Below, one piece after another: positions 1 through 9,004 of a stretch of DNA of 64,000 nucleotides. A program made the translations under genes and the position numbers. Origin of the DNA: Citrobacter tructae (GTDB lineage Bacteria > Pseudomonadota > Gammaproteobacteria > Enterobacterales > Enterobacteriaceae); the NCBI RefSeq assembly GCF_004684345.1, contig NZ_CP038469.1, forward strand, positions 2,356,001-2,420,000. Reading direction: 5' to 3'. How positions within the stretch are numbered: the stretch's first letter is position 1; every line of letters begins with the position of its first letter. The notes under the pieces were generated by a model that saw only the letters and a list, made by a program, of their open reading frames with translations, was not told where the DNA came from and made no database searches.

Positions 1-282
1 GTATCCATGAAACTGATTCACAACGGCGATCCTAATCGTACGCTGGCCATGATTTTTGAAACTTATCAGCCAGGTACGACGACCGGGGAGAGAATTAAAC
101 ACCAGGGTGAAGAGATTGGGACAATACTGGAAGGTGAAGTGATACTGACCATCAACGGTCAAACGTATCATCTTGTTGAAGGACAAAGTTATGCCATTAA
201 CACCGGCATACCACATAGCTTCAGCAACACCTCGGCAGGGATTTGCCGCATCATCAGTGCCCACACTCCCACCACGTTCTAA
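1..282 (+). CDS. puuR: PuuR, C-terminal cupin domain (5' end outside window)
   Basis: This is the last 93 residues of the putrescine-responsive repressor of the puu operon. The N-terminal helix-turn-helix domain lies before the window; the frame is open to base 1 (first codons Val-Ser). What remains is a small cupin barrel, with a GTTTGERIKHQGEEIGTILEG stretch split here as GTTTGERIKHQ and GEEIGTILEG, and a tail AHTPTTF that is essentially the E. coli PuuR tail. In the family the cupin domain binds putrescine and releases DNA. It is followed by a hairpin and then puuC on the same strand, as in the E. coli puuDRCBE order. Confidence 0.93.
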   Translation, partial: VSMKLIHNGDPNRTLAMIFETYQPGTTTGERIKHQGEEIGTILEGEVILTINGQTYHLVEGQSYAINTGIPHSFSNTSAGICRIISAHTPTTF

Positions 283-290
283 AGAATAGC

Positions 291-315
291 GGCCTGAGAT
301 CCTCAGGCCTTCTTA
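291..315 (+). terminator. hairpin between puuR and puuC
   Basis: An 8-bp perfect stem (GGCCTGAG / CTCAGGCC) with a 3-base loop is followed by TTCTT. It could be an intrinsic attenuator or partial terminator that separates puuR from puuCB. The T-run is short, so termination would be incomplete. Confidence 0.5.
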
Positions 316-328
316 AATATTATGAATT
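314..328 (+). promoter_or_regulatory. possible PuuR operator
   Basis: TAAATATTATGAATT resembles the PuuR box reported for E. coli (AAAATATAATGAACA as I recall it), with 11 of 15 positions matching. It lies 92 bases before puuC, beside the puuR hairpin. The AT-rich match could be chance; no footprint information is available. Confidence 0.25.
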
Positions 329-420
329 AACAGGGTTAATCCCTGGGGCACCGTGCAGCCTGATTTTGCCTGAAAAAGATCAGCAACGAACTTTATCTTA
401 TTGAAATAAAAGGAGTAGCT

Positions 421-1908
421 ATGAACTTTCAGAATTTAAAATATTGGCGTGAGAAAGCCAGCCATTATTCACCGGAAACCCGTTTATTTATTAACGGTGA
501 ATATTGCGCTGCCGCCGATAACGAAACCTTTATTACGCTTGATCCAGCAGGACAGCGCCCGCTTGCCAAAGTCGCTCGCGGTAAACAAGCGGATGTGGAT
601 CGCGCCGTCACCGCCGCCCGCACCGTATTTGAACGGGGCGACTGGTCGCAGGCGTCGCCTGCAGAGCGTAAAGCGGTACTGAACACGCTCGCGGATTTAA
701 TGGAGCAGCATCACGAGGAGCTGGCGCTACTGGAAACACTCGACACCGGTAAACCGATTCGCCATAGCCTGCGTGATGATATTCCCGGCGCGGCCCGCGC
801 CATCCGCTGGTACGCCGAAGCCATCGATAAAGTGTATGGCGAAGTGGCCACCACGGCGGTGAACGATCTGGCGCTGATCGTGCGCGAGCCGGTGGGCGTA
901 ATTGCAGCCATCGTGCCGTGGAATTTTCCCCTGCTGCTGGCCTGCTGGAAACTCGGTCCGGCGCTGGCGGCGGGTAACAGTGTGATCCTCAAACCTTCGG
1001 AGAAATCTCCACTGACCGCGATTCGCCTGGCCGCACTGGCTAAAAAAGCAGGCTTACCCGACGGCGTCCTCAACGTCATTAGCGGGTACGGTCATGAAGC
1101 GGGCCAGGCACTGTCGCTACATCCGGATGTCGATGTGCTCACCTTTACCGGTTCGACCCGCACCGGCAAGCAACTGCTCAAAGACGCTGGCGACAGCAAT
1201 ATGAAGCGCGTCTGGCTGGAAGCCGGTGGCAAAAGCGCCAACATCGTTTTTGCCGACTGCCCGGACCTGGCGAAAGCCGCCGCCAATGCTGCGGCAGGCA
1301 TCTTCTATAACCAGGGCCAGGTTTGTATCGCTGGAACGCGCCTGCTGCTGGAAGAGAGCATTGCCGATGAGTTCATCGCGCTTTTAAAAGAGCAGGCGAA
1401 AAACTGGCAGCCGGGCAACCCGCTGGATCCTGAAACCACGATGGGCACACTTATCGACAATGCGCATGCTGACACCGTGCACAATTTTATTCGCGACGGC
1501 GAAGCGCATGGCACGCTGGCGCTGGATGGACGCAGCCACGTACATCCTGCGGCTATCGGCCCGACCATTTTTATCGACACCCCGGCACAGGCCCACGTCA
1601 GTCGCGATGAGATCTTCGGCCCGGTGCTGGTCATCACCCGCTTTACTCATGAAGCCGAAGCTCTGGCGCTTGCCAACGACAGCGACTACGGCCTTGGCGC
1701 AGCGGTCTGGACTCGGGATCTGTCGCGCGCGCACCGCATGAGTCGTCGCCTGAAAGCCGGTTCCGTCTTCGTTAACAACTACAACGACGGTGATATGACC
1801 GTGCCATTTGGTGGCTACAAGCAAAGCGGCAACGGGCGCGATAAATCCCTGCATGCACTGGAAAAATTTAGCGAACTGAAAACCATCTGGATCTCCCTGG
1901 AGCCTTAA
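421..1908 (+). CDS. puuC: gamma-glutamyl-gamma-aminobutyraldehyde dehydrogenase
   Basis: A 495-residue NAD(P)-dependent aldehyde dehydrogenase, the same length as E. coli PuuC and close to it throughout. It oxidises gamma-glutamyl-gamma-aminobutyraldehyde to gamma-glutamyl-GABA in the Puu putrescine route in the cytoplasm. Visible ALDH signatures are PWNF (residues 166-169), the catalytic Glu267 in LEAGGKSAN and the catalytic Cys302 in NQGQVCIAG. The start is fixed by an AAAAGGAG ribosome site 6-7 bases upstream. The puuB start lies 2 bases after the stop, so the two are co-translated units of one operon. Confidence 0.96.
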   Translation: MNFQNLKYWREKASHYSPETRLFINGEYCAAADNETFITLDPAGQRPLAKVARGKQADVDRAVTAARTVFERGDWSQASPAERKAVLNTLADLMEQHHEELALLETLDTGKPIRHSLRDDIPGAARAIRWYAEAIDKVYGEVATTAVNDLALIVREPVGVIAAIVPWNFPLLLACWKLGPALAAGNSVILKPSEKSPLTAIRLAALAKKAGLPDGVLNVISGYGHEAGQALSLHPDVDVLTFTGSTRTGKQLLKDAGDSNMKRVWLEAGGKSANIVFADCPDLAKAAANAAAGIFYNQGQVCIAGTRLLLEESIADEFIALLKEQAKNWQPGNPLDPETTMGTLIDNAHADTVHNFIRDGEAHGTLALDGRSHVHPAAIGPTIFIDTPAQAHVSRDEIFGPVLVITRFTHEAEALALANDSDYGLGAAVWTRDLSRAHRMSRRLKAGSVFVNNYNDGDMTVPFGGYKQSGNGRDKSLHALEKFSELKTIWISLEP

Positions 1909-1910
1909 TC

Positions 1911-3191
1911 ATGTCTGAACATACCCGCAGTTATTACGCCGCAAGCGCCAATCAGTACGAACCGTTTCCCACCCTCACCGAGTCGGTTAGCTGTGATGTC
2001 TGTGTCGTGGGAGGCGGTTATACCGGGCTATCCTCTGCCCTGCATTTAGCCGAGATGGGCTACGACGTCGTGCTTCTGGAATCTGCACAAATTGGTTTCG
2101 GCGCCAGCGGGCGTAACGGCGGCCAATTGGTGAACTCTTACAGCCGCGATATCGACGTCATTGAACGTACTTACGGCCCGGACACCGCCAAAATGCTCGG
2201 TAGCATGATGTTTGAAGGCGGCAATATCATCCGCGAACGGATCAAGCGCTATCAGATCGACTGCGACTACCGTCCTGGCGGGCTGTTTGTGGCGCTGAAC
2301 CACAAGCAGATGGACACGCTGGAGGAACAGAAGTCTAACTGGGAGCGTTACGGTAACAGGCAGCTTGAGCTGCTGGACAGCAGCGAAATCCGTCGCGAGG
2401 TCAACAGCGATTGCTATGTCGGCGCACTGCTCGACCACAGTGGCGGTCATATTCACCCGCTGAACCTGGCGATTGGTGAAGCCAACGCCATCCGCCTGAA
2501 CGGTGGGCGCGTCTTCGAGCTGTCGCCGGTTACCCATATTCAGCACACCAGCCCTGCGGTAGTCAGCACCGAAAAAGGCCAGGTCACGGCACGCTTTGTA
2601 ATCGTCGCAGGCAATGCTTATCTGGGTGATAAACTTGAACCCGCGTTGGCAAAAAGCAGCATGCCGTGCGGTACGCAGGTGTTAACCACCGAACCGCTGT
2701 CTGCAGAGATGGCACGTTCGCTGATCCCGAAAAACTACTGTGTGGAAGATTGTAACTACCTGCTGGATTACTACCGTCTGACCGGCGATAACCGCCTGCT
2801 GTACGGCGGCGGTGTGGTTTACGGCGCACGCGACCCTGATGATATTGAACGCCTGCTGATGCCAAAACTGCTGAAGACCTTCCCGCAACTGAAAGGGGTG
2901 AAAATTGATTACCGCTGGACCGGGAATTTCCTGTTGACGCTATCTCGCATGCCACAGTTTGGTCGTCTTGATACCAACATTTATTATATGCAGGGTTACA
3001 GCGGCCATGGCGTGACCTGTACCCATCTGGCAGGACGCCTGATTTCCGAATTACTGCGTGGGGATGCCGAGCGTTTTGACGCGTTCGCCAAGCTGCCCCA
3101 CTACCCGTTCCCGGGCGGGCGCAGCCTGCGCATTCCGTTTACCGCAATGGGTGCGGCCTATTACAGCTTACGCGATCGCCTTGGGGTTTAA
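1911..3191 (+). CDS. puuB: gamma-glutamylputrescine oxidase
   Basis: A 426-residue FAD-dependent oxidoreductase of the DAO family. It oxidises gamma-glutamylputrescine to the aldehyde that PuuC then uses, releasing hydrogen peroxide and ammonia. The dinucleotide-binding motif VVGGGYTGL sits near residues 32-40, and the C-terminal FAD-contact region (GYSGHGV) is intact. It starts 2 bases after puuC. In E. coli the next gene is puuE (GABA aminotransferase). Here puuB ends at a strong terminator and puuE is absent, so this puu operon is shortened at its end or puuE lies elsewhere. Confidence 0.95.
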   Translation: MSEHTRSYYAASANQYEPFPTLTESVSCDVCVVGGGYTGLSSALHLAEMGYDVVLLESAQIGFGASGRNGGQLVNSYSRDIDVIERTYGPDTAKMLGSMMFEGGNIIRERIKRYQIDCDYRPGGLFVALNHKQMDTLEEQKSNWERYGNRQLELLDSSEIRREVNSDCYVGALLDHSGGHIHPLNLAIGEANAIRLNGGRVFELSPVTHIQHTSPAVVSTEKGQVTARFVIVAGNAYLGDKLEPALAKSSMPCGTQVLTTEPLSAEMARSLIPKNYCVEDCNYLLDYYRLTGDNRLLYGGGVVYGARDPDDIERLLMPKLLKTFPQLKGVKIDYRWTGNFLLTLSRMPQFGRLDTNIYYMQGYSGHGVTCTHLAGRLISELLRGDAERFDAFAKLPHYPFPGGRSLRIPFTAMGAAYYSLRDRLGV

Positions 3192-3212
3192 GTTCTTCCG
3201 CTGTAAACCCAA

Positions 3213-3244
3213 CGCACAGGGCGGTCTCCCCTGTGCGTTTTTTT
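3213..3244 (+). terminator. rho-independent terminator after puuB
   Basis: A 9-bp perfect stem (CGCACAGGG / CCCTGTGCG) with a 7-base loop is followed directly by seven T residues. It closes the puu operon 21 bases after the puuB stop and separates it from hya. Confidence 0.88.
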
Positions 3245-3402
3245 ATTCCCGGTCTGTGAAAAACAGATAATAGGCATGAAAATATCGCAATAAGATATAA
3301 CCCTACCTTCTGCATTGTTTCTCCCCTCTAATCAGATACGCTTTTTTTTACATTTTCGCTGGCGGCGTGCGCCAGTACTCAAAAAGGGAAGAAACGCGTG
3401 TT

Positions 3403-4530
3403 ATGAATACGAATAACGAGGAGACCTTTTATCAAGCGATGCGCCGGAAGGGAGTGAGCCGACGCAGTTTTCTCAAATATTGTAGCCTCGCCGCCACATC
3501 ACTGGGTTTGGGGGCCGGAATGACGCCCAGAATAGCCTGGGCGCTGGAGAACAAACCCAGAATTCCAGTGGTCTGGATCCACGGCCTGGAATGTACCTGC
3601 TGCACCGAATCGTTTATCCGCTCCTCTCACCCACTCGCCAAAGACGTCATCCTCTCCCTGATATCCCTCGATTACGACGATACCCTGATGGCCGCCGCCG
3701 GAACACAAGCCGAAGAAGTCTTTGAAGATATTCTGAGCCGCTACCACGGCAAATATATTCTGGCAGTCGAAGGCAATCCTCCGCTGGGGGAACAAGGGAT
3801 GTTCTGCATTAGCGGCGGGCGACCGTTTATTGAAAAGCTAAAAAGAGCCGCCGCCGGTGCCAGCGCGATTATCGCCTGGGGCACCTGCGCCTCCTGGGGC
3901 TGCGTACAGGCCGCACGGCCCAATCCGACTCAGGCCACCCCGATCGATAAAGTGATCACTGACAAACCGATCGTTAAAGTACCCGGCTGCCCTCCGATTC
4001 CTGACGTCATGAGCGCCATCATTACTTACATGGTGACCTTTGATCGTCTGCCAGAACTCGACCGACTGGGGCGCCCACTGATGTTCTATGGCCAGCGTAT
4101 TCACGACAAATGCTACCGTCGCGCCCACTTTGACGCCGGTGAGTTCGTTGAGAGCTGGGATGATGACGCCGCCCGCAAAGGCTATTGCTTGTACAAAATG
4201 GGCTGCAAAGGGCCTACCACCTATAACGCCTGTTCCACTACCCGCTGGAATGGCGGCGTTTCCTTCCCCATCCAGTCCGGTCACGGGTGTCTGGGATGTT
4301 CAGAGAACGGCTTCTGGGATCGCGGTTCGTTCTACAGTCGCGTGGTCGATATCCCACAGATGGGTACGCATTCTACCGCCGATACCGTAGGCCTCACCGC
4401 GCTTGGCGTCGTGGCTGCCAGCGTCGGCGTCCACGCTGTTGCCAGCGCCGTCAATCAGCACAACCGCCACAAACAACAATTAACTGAAGCCGAACAACCG
4501 CAGCCGGACAAAGAGGATAACCAGGCATGA
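3403..4530 (+). CDS. hyaA: hydrogenase 1 small subunit
   Basis: The electron-transfer small subunit of the periplasm-facing [NiFe] hydrogenase 1. It carries the Fe-S clusters that pass electrons from HyaB to cytochrome HyaC. An N-terminal Tat signal is visible (SRRSFLK, residues 19-25), then ECTCCTES and WGTCASWGC. These hold the extra cysteines of the proximal [4Fe-3S] cluster that marks oxygen-tolerant enzymes. A C-terminal membrane anchor follows (VGLTALGVVAASVG). An in-frame GTG lies 36 bases upstream, but the ATG at 3403 gives the family N-terminus (375 residues) and has AAAGGGAAG before it. It overlaps hyaB by ATGA. Confidence 0.96.
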   Translation: MNTNNEETFYQAMRRKGVSRRSFLKYCSLAATSLGLGAGMTPRIAWALENKPRIPVVWIHGLECTCCTESFIRSSHPLAKDVILSLISLDYDDTLMAAAGTQAEEVFEDILSRYHGKYILAVEGNPPLGEQGMFCISGGRPFIEKLKRAAAGASAIIAWGTCASWGCVQAARPNPTQATPIDKVITDKPIVKVPGCPPIPDVMSAIITYMVTFDRLPELDRLGRPLMFYGQRIHDKCYRRAHFDAGEFVESWDDDAARKGYCLYKMGCKGPTTYNACSTTRWNGGVSFPIQSGHGCLGCSENGFWDRGSFYSRVVDIPQMGTHSTADTVGLTALGVVAASVGVHAVASAVNQHNRHKQQLTEAEQPQPDKEDNQA

Positions 4531-6320
4531 GCAACTCGTATCAAACCCAGGGATATACGTTAAACAATGCGGGTCGCCGCCTGGTTGTCGATCCAATAAC
4601 CCGCATTGAAGGACACATGCGTTGCGAAGTGAACATCGACGAGCAAAACATCATTACCAATGCGGTTTCCTGCGGCACCATGTTCCGCGGACTGGAAATC
4701 ATTCTTCAGGGGCGCGACCCGCGTGACGCCTGGGCATTTGTCGAACGTATTTGCGGGGTATGTACCGGTGTGCACGCGCTGTCATCGGTGTATGCCATTG
4801 AGGATGCTATTGGTATCAAGGTTCCCGACAACGCCAACATCATTCGCAACATTATGCTGGCCACGTTGTGGTGCCACGACCATCTGGTGCACTTTTATCA
4901 GTTAGCCGGAATGGACTGGATTGACGTCCTGAATGCCCTGAAAGCAGACCCGCGCGCCACATCGCAGTTGGCGCAGAGCCTTTCTGCCTGGCCGATGTCC
5001 TCACCGGGTTATTTCTTTGACGTACAAAATCGGCTGAAGAAATTTGTTGAAGGCGGTCAGTTGGGGATCTTCCGTAACGGTTATTGGGGGCATCCGCAGT
5101 ACAAGCTGTCGCCAGAAGCCAACCTGATGGGCTTTGCCCACTATCTGGAAGCACTCGATTTTCAGCGCGAGATTATCAAAATCCATACGGTGTTTGGCGG
5201 TAAAAATCCGCACCCTAACTGGATCGTCGGCGGTATGCCGTGTGCGATTAATATCGATCAGAGCGGCGCGGTAGGTGCGGTCGATATGGAACGCCTGAAC
5301 CTGGTGCAGTCGATCATCACCCGTACCGCAGACTTCATCAATAACGTCATGGTTCCTGACGCGTTAGCCATCGGTCAGTTCAATAAGTCCTGGAGCCAGA
5401 TTGGTACCGGGTTGTCTGATAAATGCGTATTGAGCTACGGCGCGTTCCCGGATATCGCCAATGACTTCAGCGCCAGGAGCCTGTTGATGCCGGGTGGTGC
5501 AGTCATTAACGGGGATTTTAAAAACGTACTGCCCGTGGACCTGGCCGATGAACAGCAAATTCAGGAGTTTGTCGATCATGCCTGGTACCGTTATCCGGAC
5601 GATCAGTTAGGTCGCCACCCCTTCGAAGGGATTACCGAACCCTGGTATAACCCAGGCGATGTCAAAGGTAGCGATACCCATATCCAGCAACTCAACGAGC
5701 AAGAACGCTACTCGTGGATCAAAGCGCCGCGCTGGCGCGGACACGCCATGGAAGTTGGGCCACTGGCGCGCACGTTGATTGCCTATCACAAAGGGGATGA
5801 CGCTACCGTTGAATCTGTGGATCGCATGATGTCGGCACTCAAACTGCCGCTCTCGGGTATGCAATCGACGCTGGGTCGCATTCTGTGCCGCGCGCACGAG
5901 GCGCAGTGGGCCGTGAGCAAGCTGCAATATTTCTTCGACAAACTGATGACCAACCTGAAAAACGGCAATCTGGCGACCGCAAATACAGAAAAATGGGAAC
6001 CTGAAAGATGGCCGCAGCAGTGCCGCGGGATCGGTTTTACCGAGGCACCGCGCGGTGCGTTGGGCCACTGGGCATCGATTCGCGACGGGAAAATCGACCT
6101 CTATCAGTGCGTGGTGCCAACCACCTGGAATGCCAGCCCGCGCGATCCCAAAGGGCAAATTGGCGCCTACGAGGCTGCGTTGATGGGAACCCAAATGGCA
6201 ATACCCGATCAGCCGCTGGAGATCCTGCGCACCCTGCACAGCTTCGACCCTTGTCTGGCATGTTCAACCCACGTGCTCGGCGACGACGGCAGCGAACTCA
6301 TCGCCGTCCAGGTACGCTAA
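4527..6320 (+). CDS. hyaB: hydrogenase 1 large subunit
   Basis: The 597-residue catalytic subunit holding the NiFe(CN)2CO site. Both cysteine pairs that bind nickel are visible: the N-terminal RICGVCTGVH and the C-terminal DPCLACSTH. The 15-residue tail after that last histidine is the part removed by the endopeptidase HyaD once nickel is inserted. The length matches E. coli HyaB. The start codon overlaps the hyaA stop (ATGA), which indicates translational coupling. The protein leaves the cell as a folded heterodimer on the HyaA Tat signal. Confidence 0.97.
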   Translation: MSNSYQTQGYTLNNAGRRLVVDPITRIEGHMRCEVNIDEQNIITNAVSCGTMFRGLEIILQGRDPRDAWAFVERICGVCTGVHALSSVYAIEDAIGIKVPDNANIIRNIMLATLWCHDHLVHFYQLAGMDWIDVLNALKADPRATSQLAQSLSAWPMSSPGYFFDVQNRLKKFVEGGQLGIFRNGYWGHPQYKLSPEANLMGFAHYLEALDFQREIIKIHTVFGGKNPHPNWIVGGMPCAINIDQSGAVGAVDMERLNLVQSIITRTADFINNVMVPDALAIGQFNKSWSQIGTGLSDKCVLSYGAFPDIANDFSARSLLMPGGAVINGDFKNVLPVDLADEQQIQEFVDHAWYRYPDDQLGRHPFEGITEPWYNPGDVKGSDTHIQQLNEQERYSWIKAPRWRGHAMEVGPLARTLIAYHKGDDATVESVDRMMSALKLPLSGMQSTLGRILCRAHEAQWAVSKLQYFFDKLMTNLKNGNLATANTEKWEPERWPQQCRGIGFTEAPRGALGHWASIRDGKIDLYQCVVPTTWNASPRDPKGQIGAYEAALMGTQMAIPDQPLEILRTLHSFDPCLACSTHVLGDDGSELIAVQVR

Positions 6321-6335
6321 GCGCTGAGGAAAGGA

Positions 6336-7073
6336 ATGATGACTGGAAAGATATCCCCCAGCGTCGGGGAGGCGCGTGATACCGCCGTCAGCCACTATGT
6401 GTTTGAAGCGCCGGTCCGCTTGTGGCACTGGCTCACGGTCGGCTGCATGTTAGTGTTGATGGTGACCGGATACTTCATTGGCCGACCGCTGCCGTCGGTC
6501 AGCGGCGAGGCCACGTATCTGTTCTACATGGGCGACATCAGGCTGGTACATTTCGCCACCGCGATGGTGTTCACGGTGATCCTGCTGGGTCGCATTTACT
6601 GGGCCTTCGTCGGTAACCGCTATTCACGCGAGCTGTTTATCGTGCCGGTCTGGCGTCGCAGCTGGTGGCAGGGCGCGTTTTCGGTCGTGCGCTGGTATCT
6701 GTTTCTGGAGAAAAAACCGGGGGACGATATCGGGCATAACCCTGTCGCACAGGCGGCGATGTTCGGCTATTTCCTGCTCTCCGTTTTTATGATCCTCACC
6801 GGTTTTGCCTTATACAGCGAGCATAGCCAGTACGCCATCTTTACCCCCTTCAATTATGTGACGGAGTTTTTCTACTGGGTGGGCGGTAACTCCATTGATA
6901 TTCACAGCTGGCATCGGTTGGGAATGTGGATCATTGCCGCTTTTATCATCGGTCATGTGTATATGGCTATCCGTGAGGACATCATGTCTGACGATACGGT
7001 CATCTCCACCATGGTCAACGGCTATCGCAGCCATAAATTTGCCAAACGTCAGCACGACAAGGAGGCGTCATGA
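6336..7073 (+). CDS. hyaC: hydrogenase 1 cytochrome b subunit
   Basis: A membrane di-heme cytochrome b (about 245 residues; E. coli 235) that passes electrons from HyaA to the quinone pool. The core starting at SHYVFEAPVRLWHWLTV is very close to E. coli HyaC. Several hydrophobic segments are visible, and histidines suited to heme binding occur in RLWHW, VHFATAM and IHSWHRLGMW. The first ten residues differ from E. coli. Two adjacent ATGs (6336, 6339) follow a GAGGAAAGGA ribosome site; I keep the first. The gene ends overlapping hyaD by ATGA. Confidence 0.94.
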   Translation: MMTGKISPSVGEARDTAVSHYVFEAPVRLWHWLTVGCMLVLMVTGYFIGRPLPSVSGEATYLFYMGDIRLVHFATAMVFTVILLGRIYWAFVGNRYSRELFIVPVWRRSWWQGAFSVVRWYLFLEKKPGDDIGHNPVAQAAMFGYFLLSVFMILTGFALYSEHSQYAIFTPFNYVTEFFYWVGGNSIDIHSWHRLGMWIIAAFIIGHVYMAIREDIMSDDTVISTMVNGYRSHKFAKRQHDKEAS

Positions 7074-7651
7074 GTGAACCACACGTCATTGTGATGGGCT
7101 TAGGCAACCTGCTGTGGGCTGACGAAGGCTTTGGCATTCGCGTCGCCGAGCGACTGTACGCCCATTATCACTGGCCGGAATACGTAGAGATCGTCGACGG
7201 TGGTACGCAGGGGTTGAATCTGCTGGGCTACGTTGAGCAAGCCAGCCATTTGCTGCTGCTGGACGCCATCGACTACGGTCTCCCCCCGGGTACCCTGCAA
7301 ACCTATGACGGTGAAAAAGTCCCCAGTTACCTCAGCGCCAAAAAAATGAGCCTGCACCAGAACAGCTTCTCCGAAGTGCTGGCGCTGGCGGATATTCGCG
7401 GTCATTTACCCCAGCACATCGCCCTGGTGGGGTTACAACCGGTGCAACTGGACGAATATGGCGGCAGCCTGACCGACATCGCCCGCACTCAGCTTCCGGT
7501 AGCGGAACAGGCTGCGCTTTCACAACTGGCCGCGTGGGGCATTGTGCCGCAGACAAACGATGAAACGCGTTGCCTGAACTATGAATGCCTGTCGATGGAA
7601 AACTATGAAGGCGTGCGCATTCGCCAGTATCGCGTGACGCTGGAGGAATAA
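7070..7651 (+). CDS. hyaD: hydrogenase 1 maturation endopeptidase
   Basis: A nickel-sensing protease of the HycI/HybD family, 193 residues. It trims the HyaB C-terminus after the active site is loaded. By position the conserved metal ligands are Glu19 (in LLWADEGFG), Asp65 (LLLLDAIDYG) and His96 (MSLHQNSF). The start overlaps the hyaC stop. Downstream, hyaE follows after 5 bases, so the operon is continuous. Confidence 0.95.
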   Translation: MSEPHVIVMGLGNLLWADEGFGIRVAERLYAHYHWPEYVEIVDGGTQGLNLLGYVEQASHLLLLDAIDYGLPPGTLQTYDGEKVPSYLSAKKMSLHQNSFSEVLALADIRGHLPQHIALVGLQPVQLDEYGGSLTDIARTQLPVAEQAALSQLAAWGIVPQTNDETRCLNYECLSMENYEGVRIRQYRVTLEE

Positions 7652-7656
7652 GCAAC

Positions 7657-8061
7657 ATGTTGAATGACAACCCATTTTCTGCACTATGGCAACGTATGCT
7701 AGCGCGTGGCTGGCAGCCGCTGCGCGCGTCTGAACTGGACAACTGGGTAGCCCACACTAGCGATGGCGTTGTGCTGCTCAGTAGCGATCCCCGCCGGACA
7801 CCGGAAGTCAGCGACAACCCGGTGATGATTGCCGAGCTACTGCGCGAGTTTCCGCAGCTTGACTGGCGCATCGCCATAGCTGACCTCGAACAAAGCGAGG
7901 CCATCGGCGATCGTTTTGGCATATTCCGTTTCCCGGCCACGCTGGTGTTTATCCACGGCGAACTGCGCGGCATTCTCAACGGTATCCACCCGTGGGCCGA
8001 GCTACTCACCCTGATGCGTCCTCTGGTTGAAGAACGCATACCATCGGAGCCTGAACGATGA
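7657..8061 (+). CDS. hyaE: hydrogenase 1 Tat-proofreading chaperone, thioredoxin-like
   Basis: A 134-residue thioredoxin-fold protein without the CxxC redox pair, as in the HyaE/HupG family. In E. coli this family binds the HyaA Tat signal and holds back export until the subunits are mature. The fit rests on length, the core segment GIFRFPATLVFIHGEL and the operon position between hyaD and hyaF. The stop overlaps the hyaF start (ATGA). Confidence 0.93.
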   Translation: MLNDNPFSALWQRMLARGWQPLRASELDNWVAHTSDGVVLLSSDPRRTPEVSDNPVMIAELLREFPQLDWRIAIADLEQSEAIGDRFGIFRFPATLVFIHGELRGILNGIHPWAELLTLMRPLVEERIPSEPER

Positions 8062-8915
8062 GCGATTCCTTTTTTCATCTGCTGGGGCCAGGAACGCAGC
8101 CAGACGATGACAGTTTCAGCATGAATCCTTTACCCCTCACCTGCCAGGTTCACAGCGACCCCAGCATGGCGTCACTGGAAAACTGCCCGCACAGCCCGGC
8201 GGTGATGGCATTGTTAGCCGATGTCCGTCAGCAGCTCACACGGCGCATTCCCGCAAGACAGGACGTTCTGGGATGGGATTTATCCTCGCTCAATGTAGAC
8301 GATCTCACGTTCCTTAATACGCTGCTCGGTGAAGGCGAAGTTTCCGTGCGTATTCAGCATGCTGACGGCAGAGCGAGCGAGATCCAAGAGTCGATTTTCT
8401 GCGGTATCTGGCGTGTGCGTTGCCAGAACGACAGGGGGCAATGGGTGGAACATCTGGAAGCAGGCAGCGCGCCACTGGCGCTGTGGCAGGCGGCAACCAT
8501 GAATACGCTGCCGGACGACAGCCTGCTGCCTCCGCCGGTTAACGGGTTGATGAATGGGCTGACGCTGGCCCAGGAATTGCTGGCGCACGTGCGCGATCCG
8601 GCAACGCAACCCCATAGCATCAATCTTACCCAACTCCCAATTAGCGACGCGGATCGCCTGTTTCTCGCCCGTCTCTGCGGCGAAGGTCGTATCCAGATCC
8701 GCACCATCGGCTACGGCGAGAGCCAGATCGATTCCACGGCATTACGTCATGTCTGGCATGTCCGTTGTCTGGATACCCTGAAGGGGAACCTGCTCGAGAG
8801 TTATGAGATCTGCCCTTTGCCAGAACTGGTGCTGGCGGCACCGGAAGATCTGCTCGACTCGCTCCAGCGCCTGGATGAAGTCTGTGGCTGGCTGGCATCC
8901 GGCCCACCAGCCTGA
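8058..8915 (+). CDS. hyaF: hydrogenase 1 maturation protein
   Basis: A 285-residue HupH/HyaF family accessory protein. Its role is thought to lie in assembly or quality control of the small subunit and its Fe-S clusters; the mechanism is not well settled. Two similar halves are visible, each with a VRIQ/IQIR-type strand and a WRVRC / WHVRC sequence (around residues 118-122 and 233-237). This points to an internal duplication. It closes the hya operon and is followed by a hairpin before appC. Confidence 0.93.
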   Translation: MSDSFFHLLGPGTQPDDDSFSMNPLPLTCQVHSDPSMASLENCPHSPAVMALLADVRQQLTRRIPARQDVLGWDLSSLNVDDLTFLNTLLGEGEVSVRIQHADGRASEIQESIFCGIWRVRCQNDRGQWVEHLEAGSAPLALWQAATMNTLPDDSLLPPPVNGLMNGLTLAQELLAHVRDPATQPHSINLTQLPISDADRLFLARLCGEGRIQIRTIGYGESQIDSTALRHVWHVRCLDTLKGNLLESYEICPLPELVLAAPEDLLDSLQRLDEVCGWLASGPPA

Positions 8916-8925
8916 CCTCCCTCTT

Positions 8926-8965
8926 CAGACCCGCGTAATTTTCTGCTGCGGGTCTGGCGTTTTCT
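8926..8965 (+). terminator. hairpin after hyaF
   Basis: A 9-bp perfect stem (CAGACCCGC / GCGGGTCTG) with a 13-base loop is followed by GCGTTTTCTTCCTT. It lies 11 bases after the hyaF stop. It is probably a terminator or attenuator between hya and app; in E. coli these operons also adjoin and are partly co-transcribed. Confidence 0.65.
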
Positions 8966-9004
8966 TCCTTACCTATTCACTCTCTAATGCCTGATGGAGT
9001 TCGC

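Noticed and set aside
7332..8078. 248-codon open frame antisense to hyaD/hyaE
   Set aside because: Shadow of the hya genes; low-complexity Arg/Ser-rich translation without motif.
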